Source: STF1-107 sp964457935 (GTDB lineage Bacteria; Bacillota; Clostridia; Christensenellales; UBA1242). Taken from it: a stretch of DNA of 35,940 nt. Of this stretch, positions 1 to 7,160 are shown in pieces. How positions within the stretch are numbered: position 1 is the stretch's first letter; the number at the start of each line of letters is the position of its first letter. The translations under genes were made by a program, and so were the position numbers. The notes under the pieces were generated by a model. That model searched no databases. It was given only the letters and a program-made list of their open reading frames with translations, and was not told the origin of the DNA. The DNA is taken from NCBI GenBank assembly GCA_964457935.1, contig CAYWFC010000006.1:1-35940 (forward strand), in the 5' to 3' direction.

Positions 1-162
1 CTTAGTATTATCGATCTGGTCATATCTTCTGGATTCAGCCCAACCTTTAGCAGCCAAAACTTTAGTGATAGCAGCAGTCAAGGTAGTCTTACCATGGTCA
101 ACGTGGCCAATAGTACCGATATTAACATGCGGTTTAGTTCTTTCGAATTTAGCTTTTGCCAT
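1..162 (-). CDS. tuf: Elongation factor Tu, N-terminal part (cut by window edge)
   Basis: EF-Tu is the GTPase that delivers aminoacyl-tRNA to the ribosome. The 54 visible codons begin MAKAKFERTKPHVNIGTIG and contain the G1 loop GHVDHGKT at about residues 19-26, followed by TTLTAAIT, which is diagnostic. The start is fixed by a TAAAGGAG ribosome binding site seven bases upstream of the ATG at 162. It is the last gene of the str operon (rpsL-rpsG-fusA-tuf), 114 bases after fusA; that gap holds a stem-loop and a possible internal promoter. The rest of the gene lies outside the window, so completeness cannot be judged. Confidence 0.97.
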   Translation of the reverse strand, partial: MAKAKFERTKPHVNIGTIGHVDHGKTTLTAAITKVLAAKGWAESRRYDQIDNTK

Positions 163-192
163 AATATTTTATCTCCTTTATAAAACACATTT

Positions 193-221
193 AGTTTAAT
201 TATTTTTTTGCATATTGTCAA
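193..221 (-). promoter_or_regulatory. Possible internal promoter for tuf
   Basis: On the minus strand TTGACA (216-221) is followed, after a 17-base spacer, by TAAACT (193-198), about 30 bases before the tuf start codon. The -35 is perfect and the -10 is weaker. A separate tuf promoter would let EF-Tu be made in excess of the other str operon products. This is a motif match only. Confidence 0.4.
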
Positions 222-253
222 GCGTTTTTAACACAATATTGCATTAAAAACGC
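222..253 (-). other. Stem-loop between fusA and tuf
   Basis: A perfect 10-base inverted repeat (GCGTTTTTAA / TTAAAAACGC) with a 12-base loop lies 23 bases after the fusA stop codon. No T-run follows it on the minus strand, so it does not look like a classical terminator. It directly abuts, and shares its edge with, the TTGACA box of the possible tuf promoter. It could be a processing or mRNA-stability element, or an operator-like palindrome. Confidence 0.5.
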
Positions 254-276
254 TATATTTTTGCGACAATAGCATA

Positions 277-2355
277 TTATTCAGATTTTTGTCTAGCGCC
301 GATGATTTTGTCAGACACATTCTTAGGTGTCTCAGCGTAGTGGCTAAACACCATAGTGAATGTACCACGACCCTGTGTAGAGCCACGAAGGTCGGTAGAA
401 TATCCGAACATCTCGGACAATGGCACTTCGGCATGTATGATCTGAGAGCCGAATTTGGCTTCTGTACCAGTCAAGATACCACGACGGGAAGTAATACCAC
501 CCATTACAGTACCGAGATAGTCGTCTGGAGTAGTGATTTCCACTTTCATCACAGGTTCGAGCAGTACTGGGTCAGCCTTTTTCATAGCTTCTTTGAACGC
601 CATAGAGCCTGCTATCTTAAACGCCATTTCTGACGAGTCGACATCGTGGTAAGAGCCGTCGTAAACATTGACCTTAAAGTCAATAGTCTCGTAGCCGGCT
701 AGCACGCCAGATTTTTTGGCTTCTTGAATACCAGCGTCGATAGGTGCGATAAATTCTTTAGGTATAGCACCACCAACGACAGTGCTCTCAAAGATGTAAC
801 CCTTGTCTCTCTCGAGTGGCTCCATCTTAATCTTACAGTGACCATATTGACCACGACCACCAGACTGTTTGATGTATTTGCCTTCTGCCTCGACAGCACG
901 ACGGATAGTCTCTTTGTAGGCTACTTGTGGTTTGCCGACATTGACTTCTACGCCGAATTCACGTTTCATACGGTCTACCAAAATGTCTAGGTGCAATTCA
1001 CCCATACCAGCGATGATAGTCTGACCTGTCTGGTCATCAGTATATGACTTGAATGTAGGGTCTTCTTCCATCAATTTCGCGATAGCGATGCCGAGTTTCT
1101 CTTGTGCTTGTTTGTCTTTTGGCTCGATAGCCTGCTCGATGACTGGCTTCATAAATTCCATTTCTTCGAGTTTGATAGGATGATTTTCATCACAGAGAGT
1201 GTCACCAGTACCGGTGTTCTTCAGACCTACGACAGCGCAGATATCGCCTGCCATTACTTCGTCTATATCAGTACGGTTATTAGCATGCATATGCAATAAA
1301 CGTCCTACTCTCTCTTTCTTGTCCTTAGATGAGTTGTTTACATACGAGCCGGCAGCGAGTTTACCGCTGTACACACGAATGAATGTAATACGTCCCACAT
1401 AAGGGTCTGTAGCGATCTTGAATGCTAGAGCACTAAATGGCTCGTCGTCGCTATTGTGACGCTCTACCTCTGAGCCGTCTGGCAATGTACCTTTGATAGG
1501 TGGTACATCGATAGGGCTAGGCATGTAGTCTACGATAGCGTCTAGCAATTCTTGGATACCCTTGTTTCTAGCAGCAGTACCGCATAGGCAAGGGAATATC
1601 TTTAATTCGCAAGTGGCTTTTCGAATAGCCTTTTTCAGTTCTGGAATAGTGATCTCTTCACCATTAAAGAACTTCTCTAACAGAGCGTCATCAGTCTCTA
1701 CGACTGACTCTACCATTTTCTGTCTGTATTCTTCGCACTGGGCGAGCATATCAGCAGGGATGTCTTCTTCTCTGACGTCTTTGCCGAGGTCATCGTAGAA
1801 AACATACGCTCTCATCTTCAACAAGTCAACGATACCCTTGAATGTCTCAGCCTCACCGATAGGGAGCTGGATAGGCACTACGTTAGCGCCGAGTACTTCT
1901 TTCATAGACTTGACAGCCTTAAGGAAGTTAGCGTCGTTGATGTCCATTTTGTTCACGAAGCATAGTCTAGGTACGTTAAACTTGCTAGCCTGACGCCATA
2001 CGTTCTCAGACTGAGCCTGTACGCCAGCACGTGCGCTAAATAGAGCGACTGCGCCGTCTAGTACTTTTAGCGAACGTTCTACTTCTACAGTAAAGTCTAC
2101 GTGTCCTGGAGTATCGATGATATTGATAGAGCAATCTTGCCAATTACATGTAGTACATGCACTGGTGATGGTGATACCACGTTCTTGCTCTTGAGCCATC
2201 CAGTCCATGGTAGCCTGACCATCATGGACTTCGCCTAATTTATGGTTAATTCCTGTATAGAACAATATACGTTCAGTAGTAGTAGTTTTACCAGCATCGA
2301 TGTGAGCCATGATACCGATATTTCTAATTTTTTCCAATGGGAATTGTCTTGCCAT
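277..2355 (-). CDS. fusA: Elongation factor G
   Basis: EF-G is the GTPase that drives ribosomal translocation and, with RRF, ribosome recycling. The 692-residue product has the usual length. The G1 motif AHIDAGKT is at residues 17-24, followed by TTTERILFYTG; the G2 region RGITITSA, G3 DTPGH and G4 NKMD all follow in order, and the C-terminal domains IV and V end in a typical RRGILTG and GYSTDLR pattern. The start at 2355 has AAGGAGG seven bases upstream. It lies 12 bases after rpsG and is clearly co-transcribed with it. Nothing is missing or truncated. Confidence 0.98.
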   Translation of the reverse strand: MARQFPLEKIRNIGIMAHIDAGKTTTTERILFYTGINHKLGEVHDGQATMDWMAQEQERGITITSACTTCNWQDCSINIIDTPGHVDFTVEVERSLKVLDGAVALFSARAGVQAQSENVWRQASKFNVPRLCFVNKMDINDANFLKAVKSMKEVLGANVVPIQLPIGEAETFKGIVDLLKMRAYVFYDDLGKDVREEDIPADMLAQCEEYRQKMVESVVETDDALLEKFFNGEEITIPELKKAIRKATCELKIFPCLCGTAARNKGIQELLDAIVDYMPSPIDVPPIKGTLPDGSEVERHNSDDEPFSALAFKIATDPYVGRITFIRVYSGKLAAGSYVNNSSKDKKERVGRLLHMHANNRTDIDEVMAGDICAVVGLKNTGTGDTLCDENHPIKLEEMEFMKPVIEQAIEPKDKQAQEKLGIAIAKLMEEDPTFKSYTDDQTGQTIIAGMGELHLDILVDRMKREFGVEVNVGKPQVAYKETIRRAVEAEGKYIKQSGGRGQYGHCKIKMEPLERDKGYIFESTVVGGAIPKEFIAPIDAGIQEAKKSGVLAGYETIDFKVNVYDGSYHDVDSSEMAFKIAGSMAFKEAMKKADPVLLEPVMKVEITTPDDYLGTVMGGITSRRGILTGTEAKFGSQIIHAEVPLSEMFGYSTDLRGSTQGRGTFTMVFSHYAETPKNVSDKIIGARQKSE

Positions 2356-2367
2356 GGGTCCTCCTTA

Positions 2368-2841
2368 TTACCAACGATAGTGTGCAAATGCTTTGTTAGC
2401 TTCTGCCTGTCTATGCATCTCGTCTCTACGTTTCACTGCACCGCCGGCGCCATTGTAAGCGTCTACGATCTCTGCAGCGAGTTTGTTCTTCATAGTGCGT
2501 TCGCCAGAACGTTTCTGAGCAAACAACACCAGCCACCTGATAGCCAAGGTCTGCCTTCTCTCAGGTCTGATCTCCATAGGTACCTGATAAGTAGCGGCGC
2601 CGACACGACGCGCCTTGGTCTCTAGTAGTGGTTTGATATTTTCTAAAGCTTGGTTGAAAGCGTCCATAGGCTCTACACCAAGTTTCTCACTAGCCAAATC
2701 AAAAGCATTGTAAACAATGTTTTCTGCAATGCCCTTTTTGCCATCTTCCATCACTTGATTGATGAGTTTGGTGACAACAACACTGTTATATTTAGCGTCA
2801 GGAAGCACATCTCTTTTGATGGCTGCATTTCTTCTTGACAT
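2368..2841 (-). CDS. rpsG: 30S ribosomal protein S7
   Basis: S7 is a primary 16S rRNA binding protein that organises the head of the 30S subunit. The 157-residue product begins MSRRNAAIKRDVLPDAKYNS, and the family signatures KLINQVMEDGKK and KARRVGGATYQVP-like KARRVGAATYQVP follow, with the RRQTLAIRWL segment of the core. The length is normal (about 156). An AAAGGAG ribosome binding site precedes the ATG at 2841. It sits 49 bases after rpsL. In other bacteria S7 represses its own operon; whether it does here cannot be told from the sequence. Confidence 0.98.
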   Translation of the reverse strand: MSRRNAAIKRDVLPDAKYNSVVVTKLINQVMEDGKKGIAENIVYNAFDLASEKLGVEPMDAFNQALENIKPLLETKARRVGAATYQVPMEIRPERRQTLAIRWLVLFAQKRSGERTMKNKLAAEIVDAYNGAGGAVKRRDEMHRQAEANKAFAHYRW

Positions 2842-2890
2842 AATTGTCTCCTTTTACATAATAATATTGCACATTGAGTGCTAAAAAATT

Positions 2891-3262
2891 TTACTTAGGC
2901 TTTTTAGCGCCATATTTAGAACGACCTTGTTTGCGTTTCGAAACAGCAGCAGTATCCATAGCACCACGAACTATATGGTATCTTACACCAGGTAGGTCTG
3001 GCACACGACCGCCACGCACTAGTACTACACTGTGTTCCTGAAGGTTGTGACCTTCGCCTGGAATGTAGCAAACAGTTTCTTTGCCATTTGACAGACGAAC
3101 ACGCGCGATTTTACGAAGCGCTGAGTTAGGTTTCTTAGGACTAGTAGTGGTCACTGTCAAGCAAACGCCTCTCTTCTGTGGGCATTTGTTCAAAAGAATA
3201 GACTGAGACTTCTCTACTGTTCTAACTCTAGGTTTTCTAACTAATTGATTGACTGTAGGCAT
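2891..3262 (-). CDS. rpsL: 30S ribosomal protein S12
   Basis: S12 lies at the decoding centre and controls translational accuracy. The product is 123 residues when started at MPTVNQLVRKPR (ATG at 3262), which has GGAGGGG seven bases upstream; an in-frame ATG four codons earlier lacks a site and extends beyond the family norm. The loop PKKPNSALRK carries Lys43. The second decoding-centre loop reads GGRVPDLPGVRYH, so residue 88 is Pro where most S12 proteins have Lys; Asp89, the residue methylthiolated by RimO in some bacteria, is kept. First gene of the str operon, behind a strong promoter and a structured leader. Confidence 0.98.
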   Translation of the reverse strand: MPTVNQLVRKPRVRTVEKSQSILLNKCPQKRGVCLTVTTTSPKKPNSALRKIARVRLSNGKETVCYIPGEGHNLQEHSVVLVRGGRVPDLPGVRYHIVRGAMDTAAVSKRKQGRSKYGAKKPK

Positions 3263-3383
3263 ATACCCCTCCAATAAAAAAATTGTGCAACCTCAATGAT
3301 GAAATACCTGCAACGGTATGCTCTCGCACTAGAGCTATATTCACCAGTCGCCGACACAACAAAGCAGCATTTGTGTCATAAAC
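3263..3383 (-). promoter_or_regulatory. Structured 5' leader of the str operon
   Basis: About 120 transcribed bases separate the predicted transcription start (near 3383) from rpsL. They can form three small hairpins: GACACAA/TTGTGTC (arms 3371-3377 and 3353-3359), GCTCT/AGAGC (3335-3320) and ATACC/GGTAT (3319-3304). The last two are directly adjacent. A leader of this size could be the target of autogenous control by a ribosomal protein, but I do not recognise a described family. Confidence 0.4.
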
Positions 3384-3389
3384 GAAAGT

Positions 3390-3418
3390 AATATACCAAA
3401 CTATTGCCCACTTGTCAA
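3390..3418 (-). promoter_or_regulatory. Promoter of the str operon
   Basis: Minus-strand TTGACA (3413-3418), 17-base spacer, TATATT (3390-3395). This is close to the consensus for the housekeeping sigma factor and points at rpsL. It lies downstream of the gatB terminator, so the str operon starts independently of gatCAB. Confidence 0.85.
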
Positions 3419-3472
3419 CTATTTTGTCAAAAATCGCTAGAGTTTTTGTGAAAATTTGTTTTTGGGACAGTC

Positions 3473-3500
3473 AAAAAAAAGATTGCGCATATGCGCAACC
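3473..3500 (-). terminator. Intrinsic terminator after gatB
   Basis: On the minus strand GGTTGCGC, a four-base loop and GCGCAATC form an eight-pair stem (3481-3500) followed by eight T. It lies about 70 bases after the gatB stop and ends the gatCAB transcript. Confidence 0.85.
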
Positions 3501-3515
3501 TTTCATATGATAATC

Positions 3516-3595
3516 TCGATACCAAGTATTGACAATTTTGATTACGCAGTCAAACACGTACGTATATATTATGACAATTTCGACACCAAGTATTG
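3516..3595 (-). repeat. Partial duplicate of the gatB 3' end
   Basis: The 16-base element at 3580-3595, inside the last codons of gatB, recurs at 3516-3531 just after the gene, with one difference over those 16 bases and a few more in the bases that follow. The copies are 64 bases apart. Read in the gatB direction the outside copy would still encode QYLVSRLS against QYLVSKLS in the gene. Confidence 0.6.
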
Positions 3596-4975
3596 TTTAG
3601 CGAAATCCACGTCCGCCTTGCCTTTGGTCTCTTTCATAGTCCTGCCGACGAAGAATTGCATTACTCTGTCTGGGGTCTTGGCGTAGTCTGCGACTGCCTT
3701 AGGATTGTCAGCGATGAGCTGGTCTATGACTTCGATGACCTTGCTCTGGTCTATCTGACCAATCATATCTAGTTCGCTGGCAAGAGTAAGGGTGTCTTTG
3801 CCCGTCTCTACTACCTTCTCGAGCAGGATTTTGGCGTTGTTTCGAGATATTTTCTTACCCAATACCAGTCTGATGATTTCCACCAGATTTTCGCTCGACA
3901 CAGGCACTACCTCGTCGAAATCTAGCTTCAATATATCCATCAGTACCCAGTTGGCTATCTCTCTTGGCTCATGGAGCAGACTAACGCATGAGTCAAAATA
4001 ATCTGACACCACCTTGTCTGCGACTAGTTTCTCAGTGTCTTTCATAGACAAGCCGTACTCTGTGGTGTATTGCTCGATGCGGTCTTCTTGCGACTTTGGC
4101 ATTGTAGTGCGCAGGCGCTCCACGTCGTCTCTAGATATGGCGACAGTGAGCAGGTCTGGGTCTGGGAAATATCTGTAGTCTTGGTTATCTGCCTTAGAGC
4201 GCATAGATATGCTCTCGATGTTCGCGTCGTCCCATTTGCGCGTTTCTTGCTCTATGACACCGCCATTGGATACTATCTCTATCTGGCGATTGGCCTCGTA
4301 CTCTATAGCGCGGGCGACTGATTTGAAAGAATTAAGATTTTTCATCTCAGTACGGGTGCCGTACTCTGTAGAGCCTTTCTTGCGCACAGAGAGATTGACA
4401 TCACAGCGCATACCTCCCTGCTCCATACGGCAATTCGCCACTTCACTAAACACGAAACGATTGCGGAGTTTCTTCAAAAACTCTACCGCCTCGTCAGCAG
4501 ACGATATGTCCGGCTCAGTGACAGTCTCTATGAGAGGCACGCCACCACGATTGTAATCGACGAATGTCTCATCTATGCCATGTATCAGTTTGCCGGCGTC
4601 TTCTTCGAGGTGGATGCGGTTTAGGCGGATGACTTTGCCACTAGACAGAGTGATGTGCCCGCCTAGGCATATAGGCTTGACCAGCTGGCTAATCTGGTAA
4701 GACTTGCTCAGGTCAGGGTAGAAATAATTTTTGCGCTCAAACACTGCGTAGTCATTTATTTCACAGCCACACGCCAGACCAGCCCTGATGGTGAGATTGA
4801 CTGCTTGTTTGTTCAGCACTGGCAATGCGCCCGGCATACCTGTGCAGACTGGACAGCAGTTGGCATTCGGGGATTGACCGAATTTGTTTTGACATGAGCA
4901 GAAAATCTTAGTCTTGGTGCTCAGTTCTGCGTGTATCTCTAGTCCGATCACTACTTCGTAATCATCTCTATTCAT
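3569..4975 (-). CDS. gatB: Aspartyl/glutamyl-tRNA amidotransferase subunit B
   Basis: GatB is the kinase-like, tRNA-binding subunit of GatCAB, which converts Glu-tRNA(Gln) and Asp-tRNA(Asn) to the correct amidated forms. The start is taken at MNRDDYEVVIGLEIHAEL (4975), giving 468 residues, because the conserved family N-terminus begins there and AAGGAGG lies just upstream; the open frame runs 37 codons further with no family similarity. A zinc-type cluster is seen in FCSCQ and CCPVCTGMPG. The conserved GGVPLIE and the DYRYFPDPDL segment follow, and the C-terminal YqeY-like tail region holds the tRNA-binding part. The ATG overlaps the end of gatA by eight bases, implying translational coupling. 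Confidence 0.97.
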   Translation of the reverse strand: MNRDDYEVVIGLEIHAELSTKTKIFCSCQNKFGQSPNANCCPVCTGMPGALPVLNKQAVNLTIRAGLACGCEINDYAVFERKNYFYPDLSKSYQISQLVKPICLGGHITLSSGKVIRLNRIHLEEDAGKLIHGIDETFVDYNRGGVPLIETVTEPDISSADEAVEFLKKLRNRFVFSEVANCRMEQGGMRCDVNLSVRKKGSTEYGTRTEMKNLNSFKSVARAIEYEANRQIEIVSNGGVIEQETRKWDDANIESISMRSKADNQDYRYFPDPDLLTVAISRDDVERLRTTMPKSQEDRIEQYTTEYGLSMKDTEKLVADKVVSDYFDSCVSLLHEPREIANWVLMDILKLDFDEVVPVSSENLVEIIRLVLGKKISRNNAKILLEKVVETGKDTLTLASELDMIGQIDQSKVIEVIDQLIADNPKAVADYAKTPDRVMQFFVGRTMKETKGKADVDFAKQYLVSKLS

Positions 4976-6413
4976 GGCAGACCTCCTTGTAGTTTTTCTC
5001 GACGTAATCAGCCACCGTATATATCGCGCTCTCGCCCAAATGCTTGGACAATATTTGTAGCCCGAGCGGTAGCCCATTCGCGCCATGGCTGTATGGCACG
5101 CTGATAGCCGGGATGCCGGCGATATTAGCCGTCACTGTGAACATATCCTCCAGATACATACTCAATGGGTCGTTCTTTTGACCTAATTTGAACGCTTCGC
5201 CATATGTGCATGGAGATATGATGACATCGCACTTAGTGAATGCGTCATCAAAAGAATTGCTGATGTACTGGCGTACTTTGCGTGCTTTGGTGTAATAAGC
5301 ATCAAAATACCCGCTACTCAGCACGTAATTGCCTAGCATTATTCTGCGCTTCACCTCATCGCCGAAGCCCTGCGTACGGCTATCGACGTATAATTGATTG
5401 ATATCGGTCGCGTCGCCCGCTCTAGTGGTGTATTTCACCCCGTCGTATCTGCCGAGATTGGATGCTGCCTCGGCTGGCGCTAGTATATAGTACACTGGCA
5501 ATGCCAACTCTATCTTAGGTATGTCTATGTCCACTATCTCAGCACCATTGGCGCGAAAAAAGTCTATTACACGCTGGAAATTGGCATAATACTCGCTAGT
5601 CTCGTATTGCGCCATCATTTGCTGGCACACGCCTATCTTTAGCCCAGCCACGCTAGACTGCATAGCGCCTAGATAATCGTCCACCGCCACACGTAGAGAT
5701 GTCTGGTCGTGAGCGTCTTCGCCCGCCAGTATGCCCAGCAAATATGCATTATCTGCCACATTCTTCGTGATAGGTCCGACCTGATCCAGACTGGATGCGA
5801 ATGCCACCACGCCATAGCGCGATATCCTGCCGTAAGTAGGCTTCATACCCACTACGCCGTTAAACGAACTAGGCTGTCTGACAGAGCCACCTGTGTCCGT
5901 ACCGAGCGCGCCAGCACACATATTGAGCGCTACCGCTACAGCACTGCCACCGCTAGAGCCACCCGACACGCGCGTGTCGTCGTAGGCGTTCTTGCATGCG
6001 CCAAATGCCGAATTTTCGTTCGAGCCACCCATAGCGAATTCGTCCATATTGGCACGACCTAGTATGACCGCATCATTGTCCAGCAGTCTCTGCACCGCCG
6101 TAGCAGTGTAAGGGCTGACGAAATGCTCCAAAAACTTAGACGCACACGTAGCCTTGTGCCCTTTGTATAGCATATTGTCCTTGATGATGAATGGCACGCC
6201 TGCCAGCGCGCCCAATTTGTCGCCATTTTTGATTTTTTCATCGATTATGCGCGCATTGTCGAGCGCGTCGTCGAATACCTCGAGTATGGCGTTCTTGTCC
6301 TGGTATTTGTCTATCTGGGCGAGATATAGTCGGGTGACCTCCTCAGCAGTAGCCTGCCCCGATGCTATCAAATCTCTCGTCTCCAATATTCCCATTTGTA
6401 TTATAGATTTCAT
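4968..6413 (-). CDS. gatA: Aspartyl/glutamyl-tRNA amidotransferase subunit A
   Basis: GatA is the amidase-signature subunit that releases ammonia from glutamine for transfer to the misacylated tRNA. The 481-residue product has normal length. The catalytic Ser-cisSer-Lys triad is visible: Lys78 in FIIKDN, Ser153 in GGSSGGSA and Ser177 in TDTGGSVRQP, each one position lower than in the Staphylococcus protein. The start at 6413 overlaps the gatC stop by one base (TAATG), a typical coupled junction. The gene order C-A-B is the common Bacillota arrangement. Presence of the complex suggests the organism lacks one or both direct Gln/Asn-tRNA synthetase routes. Confidence 0.97.
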   Translation of the reverse strand: MKSIIQMGILETRDLIASGQATAEEVTRLYLAQIDKYQDKNAILEVFDDALDNARIIDEKIKNGDKLGALAGVPFIIKDNMLYKGHKATCASKFLEHFVSPYTATAVQRLLDNDAVILGRANMDEFAMGGSNENSAFGACKNAYDDTRVSGGSSGGSAVAVALNMCAGALGTDTGGSVRQPSSFNGVVGMKPTYGRISRYGVVAFASSLDQVGPITKNVADNAYLLGILAGEDAHDQTSLRVAVDDYLGAMQSSVAGLKIGVCQQMMAQYETSEYYANFQRVIDFFRANGAEIVDIDIPKIELALPVYYILAPAEAASNLGRYDGVKYTTRAGDATDINQLYVDSRTQGFGDEVKRRIMLGNYVLSSGYFDAYYTKARKVRQYISNSFDDAFTKCDVIISPCTYGEAFKLGQKNDPLSMYLEDMFTVTANIAGIPAISVPYSHGANGLPLGLQILSKHLGESAIYTVADYVEKNYKEVCHE

Positions 6414-6694
6414 TATTCCACCACCTTTGGCACGATGAATGCCTCGTCGTTTTTCTGCGGTGCATTCATCAATATGTCGCGCGCGTCGAACGACGGCTCC
6501 ACCACGTCCTCTCTCAGCTCGCCTATGGTCAAAACTCTCCCGCTGTCGATAGCGTCGTCTATGTCGGCATTGCGCACTTGCTCGACGAAGCCAGCGATTT
6601 TCTCGAAATCACTCACCATAGTAGCCAATTTCTCATCGCCAGACGACAATGCGGACAATCTCTCTAGTCTTTTTATCTCATCTAGTGTTATCAT
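6413..6694 (-). CDS. gatC: Aspartyl/glutamyl-tRNA amidotransferase subunit C
   Basis: GatC is the small linker that wraps GatA and GatB together. The 93-residue product has the family's N-terminal helix pattern (IKRLERLSALS), the central LATMVSDFEKIAGFVEQV helix and the C-terminal segment with REDVVEPSFDARDILMNAP before a short tail. An AGAGGAG site precedes the ATG at 6694. It is the first gene of the operon and lies only about 18 bases downstream of the predicted transcription start. Confidence 0.94.
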   Translation of the reverse strand: MITLDEIKRLERLSALSSGDEKLATMVSDFEKIAGFVEQVRNADIDDAIDSGRVLTIGELREDVVEPSFDARDILMNAPQKNDEAFIVPKVVE

Positions 6695-6718
6695 GGTATC
6701 TCCTCTAATATCCCCACG

Positions 6719-6747
6719 AGTATATCATCATCGCGCCAAAAAATCAA
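6719..6747 (-). promoter_or_regulatory. Promoter of gatCAB
   Basis: Minus-strand TTGATT (6742-6747), 17-base spacer, TATACT (6719-6724), ending 25 bases before the gatC start. It is placed to read only the gat operon and is divergent from the plus-strand promoter at 6830. Confidence 0.75.
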
Positions 6748-6829
6748 CAAATAACCCACAATATTGTCAAATAATTGCCACATTTTGCTCCCCTGCGCAG
6801 AAAATTACCACAAAATTTAATTTTCCCTA

Positions 6830-6858
6830 TTGACAAACCTCTCCACCTGTGGTATCAT
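6830..6858 (+). promoter_or_regulatory. Promoter of the two-gene membrane operon
   Basis: Plus-strand TTGACA (6830-6835), 17-base spacer, TATCAT (6853-6858), 28 bases before the first start codon. Near-consensus for the housekeeping sigma factor. Confidence 0.75.
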
Positions 6859-6886
6859 TGCCGTAACAGTACAAAAGGAGAGTATT

Positions 6887-7150
6887 ATGACTAGACTCAT
6901 CACCAAAATCACTGCCGACAATATCGACGCTCAGATGCTCAGATACGAGGCAGATACCCAAGTCTTGGCTTGTCACGACGGCGTGAGAAAAGCCCTGCTA
7001 AAGAAAATGGAGAACGCTCTCATATGGGCGACAGCCGCAGCAGTATTTGGCGTGCTGGGCTCTGCCATGACACTAGACTTGATGTACAATACTATCACTA
7101 TGTACGCGGAGCCATCACTAAATATCGCCCGCACTACAAATATTATATAA
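6887..7150 (+). CDS. Small single-pass membrane protein of unknown function
   Basis: An 87-residue product, not recognised. The start at 6887 is chosen because AAAAGGAG lies seven bases upstream and the promoter lies just before it; the open frame extends further 5' only by running into the promoter itself. The N-terminal ~45 residues are charged (RLITKITADNIDAQ, then a KALLKKMENA amphipathic stretch). One hydrophobic segment, about residues 46-66 (IWATAAAVFGVLGSAMTLDL), follows, with a short polar tail. The positive residues just before the segment suggest the N-terminus is inside. It is followed after ten bases by a second membrane-anchored gene, and the two share a promoter and terminator, so they probably act together. 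Confidence 0.75.
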   Translation: MTRLITKITADNIDAQMLRYEADTQVLACHDGVRKALLKKMENALIWATAAAVFGVLGSAMTLDLMYNTITMYAEPSLNIARTTNII

Positions 7151-7160
7151 GGAGATTATT

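Noticed and set aside
4976..5086. N-terminal 37-codon extension of gatB
   Set aside because: It lies wholly inside gatA, has no family similarity, and the conserved GatB start with a strong ribosome binding site is at 4975.
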